Positions 8,515 through 16,625 of a stretch of DNA of 64,000 nt are shown here, one piece after another. A program made the position numbers and the translations under genes. The notes beneath the pieces were generated by a model. It made no database searches, was not told the origin of the DNA, and saw only the letters and a program-made list of their open reading frames with translations. Within the stretch, counting starts at the first letter, position 1; the number at the start of each line of letters is the position of its first letter. Location: assembly GCF_001984575.1 (NCBI RefSeq), contig NZ_LZNS01000001.1:4254636-4318635 (forward strand). Reading direction: 5' to 3'. The DNA comes from Streptomyces sp. MP131-18. GTDB lineage: Bacteria; Actinomycetota; Actinomycetes; Streptomycetales; Streptomycetaceae.

Positions 8515-8885
8515 GTGAGTCGGCCCCTTCTCTACCTTGACGTGGACGGCCCGCTGAATCCGTACGCTGCGAAGCCGGAGCGTCGCCCAGAGGGCTATAC
8601 GACACACCGGGTGAGGCCCGAGAGCTGGATCGCCCAGCACCCGGGAAAGCCCCGGGTGTACATCAAGCCACTTCGGATCTGGCTCAACCCCAGCCACGGC
8701 CGACAACTTCTGCAACTGGCCGAGGTATACGACCTGATCTGGGCGACCACTTGGGGCGACGAGGCGAACACGTTCATCTCTCCGGTCCTCGGGCTGCCCG
8801 AGCTGCCGGTTGTGGACTGGCCCACGATGCATGACGCGGGGCCAGACGGGACGTTCTGGAAGACGCGCCACCTTGTCGCGCACGC
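8515..8885 (+). pseudogene. HAD-type hydrolase, N-terminal part (split by Tn554-like element)
   Basis: The GTG at 8515 follows GGAGGAG by 7 nt. The protein begins VSRPLLYLDVDGPLNPYAA, with the DxDGxxN motif of HAD-fold phosphatases holding the nucleophile Asp, and continues to ...FWKTRHLVAHA. At 8886 the reading frame enters mobile DNA and ends at 9012 after about 42 unrelated residues. The missing C-terminal part lies at 14732-14912 on the same strand and in the same frame after removal of the element. Family members act as phosphatases or nucleic-acid-end processing enzymes; the substrate here is unknown. Confidence 0.85.
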
Positions 8886-8888
8886 GGC

Positions 8889-8899
8889 TTTACCGACTG
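8889..8899 (+). repeat. Left terminal inverted repeat of Tn554-like element
   Basis: TTTACCGACTG matches the reverse complement of the right end (TTTACCAACTG) at 10 of 11 positions. It begins 4 bp inside the ACGC core. Weaker similarity (GTTCG..TC.AT) extends about 20 bp further inward at both ends. Confidence 0.75.
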
Positions 8900-9143
8900 C
8901 TAGGGCGTTCGCTTCGATGCCGAGGTGCGCAGATGCGTCGCGGGCATGTGCGGGATGGGGACCGTCATTCAGTCTGGCGGGCCGGTTCTCGCTGTTCCGT
9001 ACACGGTTCTGACGAATTTGGAGTCGGCAGGGGAATTTGTTCACTGCAGGGCATGTAAAACAAGAAGGTATTCTAGGATCGGCAGCGAGAAGGGCACGTT
9101 ACCTGAGACGACGAGTAAGCAAGAGTGAGCCGCGAGCGGGTCT

Positions 9144-10247
9144 TCACGACCCACTCCCACCACTCACGCCAAGTGCATCTCGCAAATCAGGAATCGCCGC
9201 AATCTCCTCCTCGATCTGCGGCGCCTGATCACTTTCATTCCCACCTGCAGTTGCATAGACATCGACCAGCTCACGAAGATGTCGCTCATGCGCGTCCAGG
9301 CAGCTACGAACCGCCTCCAACGGCTCCATCTCGCGCCCTCGCCATTTGAGGAGCCGTGGCGATTCTGAGGACAAACCCCTACTCCTCAACGCCTCCAACT
9401 CCTGCAATGTCCACGCTTCCTGGCATTGAGCCAGCAGCTTCCCAAGTTCGGAGCGGAGGTAGTTGATGGCTGCCCTTCGGGGATAAAATAGAACCGGCGA
9501 CTGAAGCGTTTCATTGAAAGCGGCAACTCTTGTCGCGTTATAGACAACGGTCACGCGCGCCTTGAATGAAGCAACGGCCGGCCACTGCGACGTAGACAAG
9601 GAAGGTGACCAATCTAGACACACTCTGTCTACACTGCTCGGTTTCAACTCTTGGGAAAGTGGTATAGGAACTAGCACTTCTTTCGGCAGTTGGCGAATAA
9701 GTTGCTCTGCGCGGACATAAGCCCCGTATCTTGCCGACCATTCTGTCAGGTTCGCCCTGCTCAGGATGTCCTCCGACGGATCCCGGAGCCGAGGCATCTC
9801 CGTACCTGTGTGGTAAATAATTTCGGAGAGTTCCAGTTTCAGGGCATGAACATACGCTGGCTGTCCACCGTTATTAAGTAGCTTGACGTCGATGATTAAC
9901 TCTGGGAGAGGCTGGCCTAGGCTGGCCCGTTCCGCAGGCTCAAGGTTGCGCGGTTCAACCAAGGCGACATCAACGAGCATGACGTGCGCCTTGGTTGGGG
10001 TGCGAGCCTTCGTTGCCGCCCAAGCGCCGATTAGGGCACCTATGATGGTGCCTAGCCCTCCGATCACTGCCTCCTGCATGGCAAGACTGTACGGGTTCAG
10101 GACGGGGGAACGCCGCGCTTCGTGAGCGATCGCGCCAGTCGGCAGACCAAGGTGATAAGTCCAGAAACCGTCCGCGGCCAGGTCGGCCAAGCGCCGCCAC
10201 ACCTGTTCACGGTCGAGTCGGTTCGGGAAGCCAGTCGAGGTGGTCAT
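9144..10247 (-). CDS. Unknown membrane-anchored cargo protein of Tn554-like element
   Basis: This encodes 367 residues. The start overlaps the DUF6262 stop as ATGA, so this is the fourth, translationally coupled gene of the element. One hydrophobic helix, AVIGGLGTIIGALIGAWAAT, lies at about residues 60-80 and should anchor the protein. Beta-rich sequence of about 180 residues follows (DVALVEPRNLEP, ELIIDVKLLNNGG), then a helical, charged C-terminal third. I do not recognise the family. Placement on a mobile element raises the possibility of a defence or exclusion role, but nothing in the sequence proves it. Confidence 0.7.
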   Translation of the reverse strand: MTTSTGFPNRLDREQVWRRLADLAADGFWTYHLGLPTGAIAHEARRSPVLNPYSLAMQEAVIGGLGTIIGALIGAWAATKARTPTKAHVMLVDVALVEPRNLEPAERASLGQPLPELIIDVKLLNNGGQPAYVHALKLELSEIIYHTGTEMPRLRDPSEDILSRANLTEWSARYGAYVRAEQLIRQLPKEVLVPIPLSQELKPSSVDRVCLDWSPSLSTSQWPAVASFKARVTVVYNATRVAAFNETLQSPVLFYPRRAAINYLRSELGKLLAQCQEAWTLQELEALRSRGLSSESPRLLKWRGREMEPLEAVRSCLDAHERHLRELVDVYATAGGNESDQAPQIEEEIAAIPDLRDALGVSGGSGS

Positions 10248-10819
10248 GTCTGTCCATATTCGAGGAGTTGGGCTTCGAGGTCGGCGATGCGTTTCTCGGC
10301 GAATCGGAGGTTGGAGCGGGCGCCTTCGATCCGTTCCTGGAGCTTGCGGTGCTCCTGGGTGAGCTGGTGGATACGGTGCTTGAGGGTGGTGTTCTCGGTG
10401 GCCAGCTGCTGGACGGACTCGCCGGGGACCATCTGGTCGAAGTCGCGGATCTGTCCCATGAGCTCACCGATCCGCTGCCGCTGGGCGAAGACCTCGTTCT
10501 GGGTGCGGGTCAGCTCGGCCTCGGCGTTCAAGGCACGCTCCCGCCAGGACGCCTCGATCCGCTCGTGCTGTTCCTGCCCGAGACGGTCGCGCTGGCTGCG
10601 GCTATCGGCGAGTGCGGTCTTCACGATGGCGCGAGCGTCGGTGTTCTCGTAGAGGAACGTGGCGGACACCCCGGCTCGTTCGGCGATGGCGCGGACGGTC
10701 AGGCGTCCGCGTTCGCGGCGGAGCTGGCCGATAGCCTTCTCGACCTGGGCGAGCTTGGTCTGGGTCTGCTGGCGACGGGCTGCGATAGCGGCCCTGGTGG
10801 ATTCGGGTCCGGAGCTCAT
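10244..10819 (-). CDS. DUF6262/TnpC-like accessory protein of Tn554-type element
   Basis: This encodes 191 residues from an ATG overlapping the stop of the 864-residue recombinase (ATGA at 10819-10816). An HTH-like N-terminal part (RLTVRAIAERAGVSATFLYENTDARAIV) is followed by a long coiled coil through residues 80-190 (heptad-rich LQERIEGARSNLRFAEKRIADLEAQ). This is the third member of the tyrosine recombinase/integrase/DUF6262 trio of actinobacterial Tn554-like elements, where the TnpC-type protein assists or orients recombination. Confidence 0.85.
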   Translation of the reverse strand: MSSGPESTRAAIAARRQQTQTKLAQVEKAIGQLRRERGRLTVRAIAERAGVSATFLYENTDARAIVKTALADSRSQRDRLGQEQHERIEASWRERALNAEAELTRTQNEVFAQRQRIGELMGQIRDFDQMVPGESVQQLATENTTLKHRIHQLTQEHRKLQERIEGARSNLRFAEKRIADLEAQLLEYGQT

Positions 10820-13410
10820 GCGGCTGTCCCAGTGTCCTCGCGGGCGAGTTCCTGGGCCCGGAACGCGGTGCTCCAAACGCGACCGAAGTAGTCCTGGGGC
10901 CGTCGCAGATCGAGGGCGAGGGCTTCCTCGAGGAGGCCGACAGCTTCCAGTGCTCTTTCCAGGCCGGCGATTGCCTGAGCGGTGGGCTCGAAGGCCTCGT
11001 GCAGGTAGTCCGCGGTCGCGCTGTCCGGGGCCCGCTCTGCAAGGATCCGCCACTGCTCCCGTTTGCGGTGCCAGTAGACGAGGTCGGCGCCGGTCATGAC
11101 GAACTTGTCGCAGCTGTGGCAGTTGAGCTTCCAGGGACATGCATCTCCGTCGACGACGGGCTGGAAGGTGCAGAAGCCTCCTTCGGCCGGTGTCGACTTG
11201 CGGGTGAGATCGACCAGCATGGCTTCGGCTTCTTCCCTGGTCATGGGCTCGCCGGTGGTCAGCAAGGTTCCTGGTTCCGGGGTGCCCGGACCGGCGACCC
11301 AGATGGCGTTGAGGGCGTCGTTGAGCCGGGAATCGGTGTGGGCGAGATGGACGTAGTGCTCGGCCATTCGTTCGGAGACCTGGCCGAGGTAGCGCTTGAC
11401 GTGAGTGAGGTCGGCGCCGTTGCGCAGGAGCTGGGTGGCCAGGGTGTGCCGCGTCTGGTGCGGGACGCAGTGTCCGATGTCGAGGGAGATCACCCATGTG
11501 CGGAAGAGGCGGTGGAACCATCCGTAGCTCACGCCCTTCAGGCATTCGCGGTTGGCGGTCCGCCGCGGGAAGAGCGCGATCTGCGACCTCTCCTCGGCGT
11601 TTGGCTCGTGCCCTTGCCGCTGGACGAAGCGGGCGATCGTGGTGGCCTGCCGTCGCTCGATGGTCTGGTAGAGGCGTTCGGGGATGCGGATCGCGGCGTC
11701 GAGGTTGCCGACCTTCGTCTGGTCGTGCCAGAACAGCGGGACTCCGTTGTGGCGGCTGATGCAGTTCAAGCGGGCGTTGAGGACTTCCTTGCAGCGCCGG
11801 CCGGTGAAGACGAGCGTCTCCCAGGCATCCCGCAGGCCCCTGTCGCCGGGATCGCCGGCCGCCAGGCGGGCCAGGTTGTCGGGGTGGGCGAGGGCACGGG
11901 CGACGTCGTCGGGGAAGGGACGCCGGCGCCCGGACTTGATGCCGCTGGTGGGGAGCGCGACAGTGAACGTGCGGTGCAGTCCGGCGCGTTCGGCCTCGCC
12001 CGACTCGAGTGCCTCTCGAAGGAGCTGGCGAAGGCCGTTGAGGAGCTGGCCGACGGACATTTTCGTCATCCTGGTCGGCTTCTGGCCACCTCTTCGGGTG
12101 GGGAAGGCGAGCGAGGGCAGTCCATGTTCGGCGCGGTGGCGCTGGTCGGTGAGGAAGTCGATCATGTGGTCCGCGGTCAGCAGCGTGGGGTCGTGACCGC
12201 CCTCCGGCGCCTGGGCCTCAAGGTAGGCACTCAGTTCCATGCAGCCGCGCCGTCTGGTCTCGAGGGGGTTCCGGCTGCGGGGAGGAGCCTTAACCAGTCG
12301 GTCTGCCAGAGACTCCCAGAGCAGGTCACGTAGCCAGCGCTGCGAGATGCCGCTGAGGTCGAAGAGGCCGTCGCATTCCTCGATTCGGACGCCGAAGTGC
12401 CCCAGATCGATGAAGCCCGCGTCCTTGGTGTCCTGCCGGGTGAAGTAGATCAGGCGTAGATAGCGCAGCATCGTCTTCACGATCTTGCGTGAGACCTGTC
12501 GGCAGCGTCCGAGGTCGAGATCCGCCAGCGAGTCGGCCCCCTGCCGACGGCAGTCCTCCGCGACGTGCTGGAGCCACTGGACAGGCCACGGGTTGCCTTC
12601 CACGGGCATCTGCGTGTGCTGGAACATCGACCACTGGATCTCACGCTTCACCAGCGGACGCAGACGAAGCAGGCTCAGGCAGCCGTTCATCCGCGCGATC
12701 GGGCCGGTCTCGGTGCACCACCGCCGGAATCGGGCTTCATCGGTGTAGGTCACCGGGACGGGCTTGCCGAGGTCGGCCAGCCATCTGCCCCAGTTCTTCG
12801 GGAGATCGGCGCCGCCGGGCCGCCCCTCGCTCTTGTAGCGGTAGCGGTGCCGACTGCACAGCCCCAGAGGGCTCACGGCCTGGTCGGGACAGACATCGAC
12901 CCGGCACTGGCCGAACGGCACGAATGCGGACTCGGAAGCCAACCACACGTCGAGTTCGGCAGGTTGTCCCTGCCGTTGCTGCCGCAGACGGTGCTGATAC
13001 CAGCGGTCCACGTGCAGCTTGCACAACCCGATCGAGCTGGCCGCCGGAATCCCCGGACAGATCAGACAGTCCGGCGGGTCGTGCCATGACACGGTCGGCA
13101 AAGGCCGGGCGTTTTGGAGGAAGGCGTTGAGCCCCTGGCCTTCCCGTTTCAGGTTCCGCCACTCGACATCATGGTTGAAGCAGAAGTCGGCCGTGGCCTC
13201 CCGTCCCCGTTGGCACTCCGGAACACCGCAGATCCATCCATAGACGGGATGGTCTCCGGGGACCTTGATGACGTCCGGGCGGAACAGCGGGTCGAAGGTG
13301 GGCGCGTCCATCAAGGCGGTGAGGAGTTCCAACCGGTCCCGCGTGGTGCGTCCGTCCCGCCCGGGAACGATGACCGGCAAGGCCCGCAGTGCCGGTGCAG
13401 GGTGCGTCAT
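10816..13410 (-). CDS. Tn554-type tyrosine recombinase, large subunit (TnpB-like)
   Basis: This encodes 864 residues. The C-terminal catalytic region holds the first Arg in VFTGRRCKEVLNARLN, the HxxR box in VPHQTRHTLATQLLRNG and the Tyr nucleophile in SERMAEHYVHLAH. The N-terminal half has several Cys/His clusters (CGVPECQRG, CLICPGIPAASSIGLCKLH, CRVDVCPDQAVSPLGLCSRH) that look like zinc-binding DNA contacts. Another Cys pattern (CPWKLNCHSCDKF) lies after the catalytic domain. Its start overlaps the stop of the upstream recombinase as ATGA. Length and operon position fit the TnpB partner of Tn554-like elements. Confidence 0.88.
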   Translation of the reverse strand: MTHPAPALRALPVIVPGRDGRTTRDRLELLTALMDAPTFDPLFRPDVIKVPGDHPVYGWICGVPECQRGREATADFCFNHDVEWRNLKREGQGLNAFLQNARPLPTVSWHDPPDCLICPGIPAASSIGLCKLHVDRWYQHRLRQQRQGQPAELDVWLASESAFVPFGQCRVDVCPDQAVSPLGLCSRHRYRYKSEGRPGGADLPKNWGRWLADLGKPVPVTYTDEARFRRWCTETGPIARMNGCLSLLRLRPLVKREIQWSMFQHTQMPVEGNPWPVQWLQHVAEDCRRQGADSLADLDLGRCRQVSRKIVKTMLRYLRLIYFTRQDTKDAGFIDLGHFGVRIEECDGLFDLSGISQRWLRDLLWESLADRLVKAPPRSRNPLETRRRGCMELSAYLEAQAPEGGHDPTLLTADHMIDFLTDQRHRAEHGLPSLAFPTRRGGQKPTRMTKMSVGQLLNGLRQLLREALESGEAERAGLHRTFTVALPTSGIKSGRRRPFPDDVARALAHPDNLARLAAGDPGDRGLRDAWETLVFTGRRCKEVLNARLNCISRHNGVPLFWHDQTKVGNLDAAIRIPERLYQTIERRQATTIARFVQRQGHEPNAEERSQIALFPRRTANRECLKGVSYGWFHRLFRTWVISLDIGHCVPHQTRHTLATQLLRNGADLTHVKRYLGQVSERMAEHYVHLAHTDSRLNDALNAIWVAGPGTPEPGTLLTTGEPMTREEAEAMLVDLTRKSTPAEGGFCTFQPVVDGDACPWKLNCHSCDKFVMTGADLVYWHRKREQWRILAERAPDSATADYLHEAFEPTAQAIAGLERALEAVGLLEEALALDLRRPQDYFGRVWSTAFRAQELAREDTGTAA

Positions 13411-14603
13411 TCGTCCTCACCCCAGACGGCCTGGAGAGCAGCCGTGAACTCGGGCGAGTGCAGGTCGGGATGGCCGTAGACCTCATCGACCATCCTGGCC
13501 GACGCCCAGTTCCCGACGGCCTTGGCCACCATCGAGTCGCCGTTCGTGACGTCCAGCACGTCGTTGGTGATCTGGTGGCGAAACGCCTTGGGCGTGATCC
13601 TCCCGGGCAGCCCGGCCCTACGGCCGGCCCGGCGCAGCATCCCCCGGGCGGCATCCGCGCTCCAGGGCTCTCCACGGTTCGGGCCGGCCAGCTGGATCAG
13701 CAGCATCCCGTGCCCCGTGGCGTACGCCGCGTACTCCGTCGTCATGTACTTGAAGTAGCTGCTGATCATGGCGGGGCTGGCGCGGTAGATCTCCCCGCCG
13801 GTGATCACCCCGTCGACCGCCTTCCAGTCCGGCTTGATCTTCGCGGCGGCCCGATTCGGGTTGCCCCAGCGATGACAGACATGCAGGTGAGGGCTCTTGC
13901 ATTCGCCGCAGGCCGCGTTCTCCCGCAGGTGCAGGTCCATCAGGTGTAGCCCAGCCAGCCCGCCCGGTCGCAGGCTTGTGTCCGACAGCCACTGCAGGAC
14001 CATCTCGTCGCGGGCCGTGTTCAGCACGCCTCGCAACTCCTCCTTGGCCCCGTCCGGCAGCATCTTCGGGTGCCGACGACGCGGCGGCCGCTTCGGAGCC
14101 AACGGGTTGGCCGCCATCGACGTCTTCACGTGCCCCAACAGAGCCCGGTCCCGGTCCACCCTCGTCGGCAGCCGAGTGACCGCAAGGGCCTCCCTCAGCT
14201 CATTGTTCACGCCCTTGCTGGCGCACGCGTTGAGGTAGAAGCCCTTGAGACATGCCGCCGCGACCTGGAGAGCCGAGGCGCCGTACGGACGTTGAGGAGG
14301 CACCCGCCACGGCTGCCCGTAGGGCATCGGCACGTGGGCACCCACCGCCCCCATGTAGCGGTGCAGGTCACTCATCGTGATCGTCTCGGTGGTCAGCCCC
14401 TCCCGGATCCGCCACCGCAAGTGATCCACCAACGAGTAGGCGTACGTCTTCTGCGACCCCGACCCTTCGAACGGCCGCAGATACGAGTCCGCCTCCGCGT
14501 CGACCGTGCAGTCCGGCCCCACGATCGTGTACGACCTGCCACCACCAGCCCTCTCGAGCACCTGCACCCGCAGGTCCCCGAGGACCACTCGACTACGTGC
14601 CAC
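13407..14603 (-). CDS. Tn554-type tyrosine recombinase (TnpA-like)
   Basis: This encodes 398 residues from a GTG at 14603 behind GGGAGGCAGG. The catalytic set is visible: Arg in DTSLRPGGLAGLHL, a modified box in TPKAFRHQITNDV and Tyr in SARMVDEVYGHPD. A Cys-rich insertion (ENAACGECKSPHLHVCHRWG) lies in the catalytic domain. It is the first gene of the element's four-gene minus-strand operon, starting about 125 bp inside the right end. In the Tn554 family this recombinase and its larger partner together carry out conservative site-specific transposition. Confidence 0.88.
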   Translation of the reverse strand: MARSRVVLGDLRVQVLERAGGGRSYTIVGPDCTVDAEADSYLRPFEGSGSQKTYAYSLVDHLRWRIREGLTTETITMSDLHRYMGAVGAHVPMPYGQPWRVPPQRPYGASALQVAAACLKGFYLNACASKGVNNELREALAVTRLPTRVDRDRALLGHVKTSMAANPLAPKRPPRRRHPKMLPDGAKEELRGVLNTARDEMVLQWLSDTSLRPGGLAGLHLMDLHLRENAACGECKSPHLHVCHRWGNPNRAAAKIKPDWKAVDGVITGGEIYRASPAMISSYFKYMTTEYAAYATGHGMLLIQLAGPNRGEPWSADAARGMLRRAGRRAGLPGRITPKAFRHQITNDVLDVTNGDSMVAKAVGNWASARMVDEVYGHPDLHSPEFTAALQAVWGEDE

Positions 14604-14717
14604 CCCTGCCTCCCCGATCGATCTCCCTCACGTATCGAAAGGAACGGAGAGAGTCGGTTAACCGGCACGGGTCGCCAGTAGAGAACACCCGAACGATGGA
14701 CACGAACACTCACAGGC

Positions 14718-14728
14718 CAGTTGGTAAA
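14718..14728 (-). repeat. Right terminal inverted repeat of Tn554-like element
   Basis: CAGTTGGTAAA is the near-exact reverse complement of the left-end sequence TTTACCGACTG. Its last base begins the ACGC core, immediately beyond which the HAD C-terminal coding sequence resumes (CTCCGACAGG). Confidence 0.75.
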
Positions 14729-14731
14729 CGC

Positions 14732-14912
14732 CTCCGACAGGCCCTTCGCCTGGATTGACGACGAGCTGAGCGACACCGACCGAACCTACGTCGCCGCACA
14801 CCACCGAAAGCCGGCGCTGCTCCATCATGTCGATGCGCGACTGGGCCTGCGTGACCCCGACTTTGCGACGCTCAGCGCCTTCGCTCACACCACGAGTTCG
14901 TCTGTGACGTGA
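14732..14912 (+). pseudogene. HAD-type hydrolase, C-terminal part (split by Tn554-like element)
   Basis: The fragment encodes SDRPFAWIDDELSDTDR...LHHVDARLGLRDPDFATL and stops at 14912. The FAWIDDEL segment is the DD motif that coordinates magnesium in HAD enzymes. Joining 8885 to 14732 gives GCC TCC GAC in one frame and a 183-residue protein with both HAD motifs. On its own it lacks a ribosome binding site and start. The next plus-strand gene begins about 170 bp downstream. Confidence 0.85.
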
Positions 14913-15085
14913 GCCGACGAAGTCCTAACTTCGCGCGAGAGGCGGTGTTCGGCGTAGCGCCGGTGTCACCTCCCTCGCACCACGGGCCTGACGTTCCGAG
15001 CATCGACGGCCTGACGTATGAGACCGGCCGCTGGACCGGCGATGACGTGAGCGTCGTCTCGGCGCACACCAGATGGAGGAGAAGC

Positions 15086-15451
15086 GTGACGGAGAGACAG
15101 CAGCCATCAGCAGTCGGAAGGCAGTTTGTCGACGAGGATGGTCGCCGCGGAGTCGTGGCCGTTCTGGAGTCCGGAACTGTCGCCGAACTCCGCACCGGAC
15201 AGCCGGTCTTTCTGGACCTGAACCTCATCGGCATGGGCCGCTGGCCCTTGGGGCTCTGTGATGGGGGGTGGATGGAGCGGCACCCCGACGTTGGCCTGGT
15301 AGCGCCCGGCCCCGTGATCCACCTGACCGGCGAGGAGTTCGCCGACCTCGCAGCTGGTCAGACCGTACACCGGTCAATCGAGGTAACACCCCTCTGGGCT
15401 TCGTTCCCGCTCCGGCTCACCCAGGTCGACAGCCTCGCCGATCCGGCGTGA
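15086..15451 (+). CDS. Small protein of unknown function
   Basis: This encodes 121 residues. I chose the GTG at 15086 because GGAGGAGAAG lies 2-12 nt upstream; the frame stays open further upstream but without a Shine-Dalgarno sequence. The protein begins VTERQQPSAVGRQFVDEDG and has a beta-rich pattern with VAVLESGTVAELRTGQPVFLDL. No family is recognised. It lies downstream of the broken HAD gene on the same strand and may once have been co-transcribed with it. Confidence 0.6.
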   Translation: MTERQQPSAVGRQFVDEDGRRGVVAVLESGTVAELRTGQPVFLDLNLIGMGRWPLGLCDGGWMERHPDVGLVAPGPVIHLTGEEFADLAAGQTVHRSIEVTPLWASFPLRLTQVDSLADPA

Positions 15452-15510
15452 TACAGAACCCCTCATGGCGGCGAGCTCCACAATGAATCACCCTCCGGTA
15501 GCGTGCAAAG

Positions 15511-15523
15511 AACCGGTTTTCAA
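15511..15523. repeat. 13-bp direct repeat, right copy
   Basis: AACCGGTTTTCAA is identical to 7166-7178. It lies about 30 bp beyond the stop codon of the phage gene at 15555-15974. The two copies therefore mark the likely edges of non-phage DNA in the late operon. Confidence 0.45.
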
Positions 15524-15554
15524 CATTCCTTTAGCGGAATCGGTGCTGCCTGTG

Positions 15555-15974
15555 TCAATCCCGCCGCACTGGCCACGGCGAGGCGGCGAGAAGGCCGTCC
15601 ATCAGGAAGGGCCGTGGGCGTTGACCTTCCACCTGCCGCGCGAAGACACGTTCGCCGCTGCCCAAGTCCCGCCAGGTCAACACCTGCCGTCGAACGGGGC
15701 GTATCGGTCGTCGGCGCGGCCCATACACACCGGTCCCCTCATGAACGTACCGCGCGTAGTCCAGGTCGCTGAACACCTCACCCAGCACTTCTCCCGGTCG
15801 GTCGGTGATCTCGGACTGGATGCTGGCACGGAGCGGGCCGTTGCCTGGACAGCGCGCGCGTGCGGAGGCTTCGACCGCCTCGGTGACCTCTCGAACCATG
15901 GTGCCGACCCAGCCTGCTGCGGACAGTTCACGGTCGATCACGCCGTTGTCCAGCTCGATGCGGATCTCGCTCAT
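15555..15974 (-). CDS. HK97 gp10-like head-tail/tail completion protein
   Basis: This encodes 139 residues. The pattern of an N-terminal helix (VREVTEAVEASARARCPGNG), a short RASI strand and DLDYARYVHEGTGVYGPR, ending in RPRPFLMDGLLA, matches the HK97 gp10/tail-completion family. Their YAxxVHxGT and RPFL motifs are clear here. Such proteins join the capsid neck to the tail tube. It is the last phage gene before the accessory insertion; the next phage genes to the left are the tail chaperones. Confidence 0.82.
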   Translation of the reverse strand: MSEIRIELDNGVIDRELSAAGWVGTMVREVTEAVEASARARCPGNGPLRASIQSEITDRPGEVLGEVFSDLDYARYVHEGTGVYGPRRRPIRPVRRQVLTWRDLGSGERVFARQVEGQRPRPFLMDGLLAASPWPVRRD

Positions 15975-16085
15975 CGCAGATCACCCAGTCTCTTGCTGCT
16001 CGTCCTGTGGTGGCCGACTCGCTACCTGCGTACCGGCCGAGCCGCGGACGTGCCGGTCTTCCCCCTCACCGCGCATCGCCTTCGT

Positions 16086-16625
16086 CTACGCCTCGACGGT
16101 GATCGTCAGCAGGACTCCGGCGCAGCCACCTTGGGGGCCAAGGGGGCGTTCGGTGTCGGGTTCGACGGTCACGTCCTGCAGGGCTGAGCAGCAGGCCACC
16201 GCTTCGCGGAGCAGGCGGGCGTCGGCGAGGAAGCCCCAGAACTCGGCCGCGCGCTGCTGGCAGTCCGGGGCTGATTGGCCGTCCGGGGCGGTGACGGCGA
16301 CGCAGCGGGTCACGCCGAGTTCGATTACGTGGCGTCCGCGCCAGGACAGGCAGCCGCGGGAGGTGCGCCGGTTTCCGGCGAGGTCGGCGACCGGGTCGCG
16401 GCGGATCCAGCGCACCCATGCCTGTCCGTGGCCGCCGTCGCAGTCGCAGCCGCACCAGTCCAGGGCGGGGAGGCGTTCGCCCCAGGTGAGGCAGCAGGAG
16501 CAGACCGGCCGTTCGGCTGCGGTCAGCGTTGCGCACAGACAGGCGTGCAGGCCGGACAGGATCGGGCCGAGGAGCGGGTCGGCGTCCGGGGGCAGGAGAG
16601 GCTCGTGCTCGACTGGCTGGGTCAT
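16086..16625 (-). CDS. Phage head-tail region protein, cysteine-rich
   Basis: This encodes 179 residues from an ATG overlapping the upstream stop (ATGA at 16625-16622). Cysteines are frequent (CACL-type cluster HACLCATL, PVCSCCLTWG, DWCGCDCDGG), suggesting metal or disulfide stabilisation. The position between a connector-like protein and the gp10-like protein suggests a neck or tail-terminator role. I do not recognise a precise family. Confidence 0.6.
   Translation of the reverse strand: MTQPVEHEPLLPPDADPLLGPILSGLHACLCATLTAAERPVCSCCLTWGERLPALDWCGCDCDGGHGQAWVRWIRRDPVADLAGNRRTSRGCLSWRGRHVIELGVTRCVAVTAPDGQSAPDCQQRAAEFWGFLADARLLREAVACCSALQDVTVEPDTERPLGPQGGCAGVLLTITVEA

Larger units (their letters stand above)
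8886..14731. mobile_element. Tn554-like element with two tyrosine recombinases, inserted in HAD gene
   Basis: The ends were located by the split HAD gene. Core ACGC is at 8882-8885 and again at 14728-14731. Just inside are imperfect inverted repeats: TTTACCGACTG (8889-8899) and CAGTTGGTAAA (14718-14728), matching at 10 of 11 positions. The element is about 5.85 kb. It encodes, on the minus strand, a 398-residue and an 864-residue tyrosine recombinase, a 191-residue DUF6262/TnpC-like protein and a fourth gene. Each of the four genes overlaps the next by 4 bp. This trio is the known Tn554-type layout; the fourth gene is the element's cargo or accessory factor. Confidence 0.85.

Noticed and set aside
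15452..15554. tRNA or attachment-site tRNA fragment at the right edge of the insertion
   Set aside because: No cloverleaf or conserved TPsiC arm was found; only the 13-bp repeat and a small ATTCC/GGAAT stem are visible.
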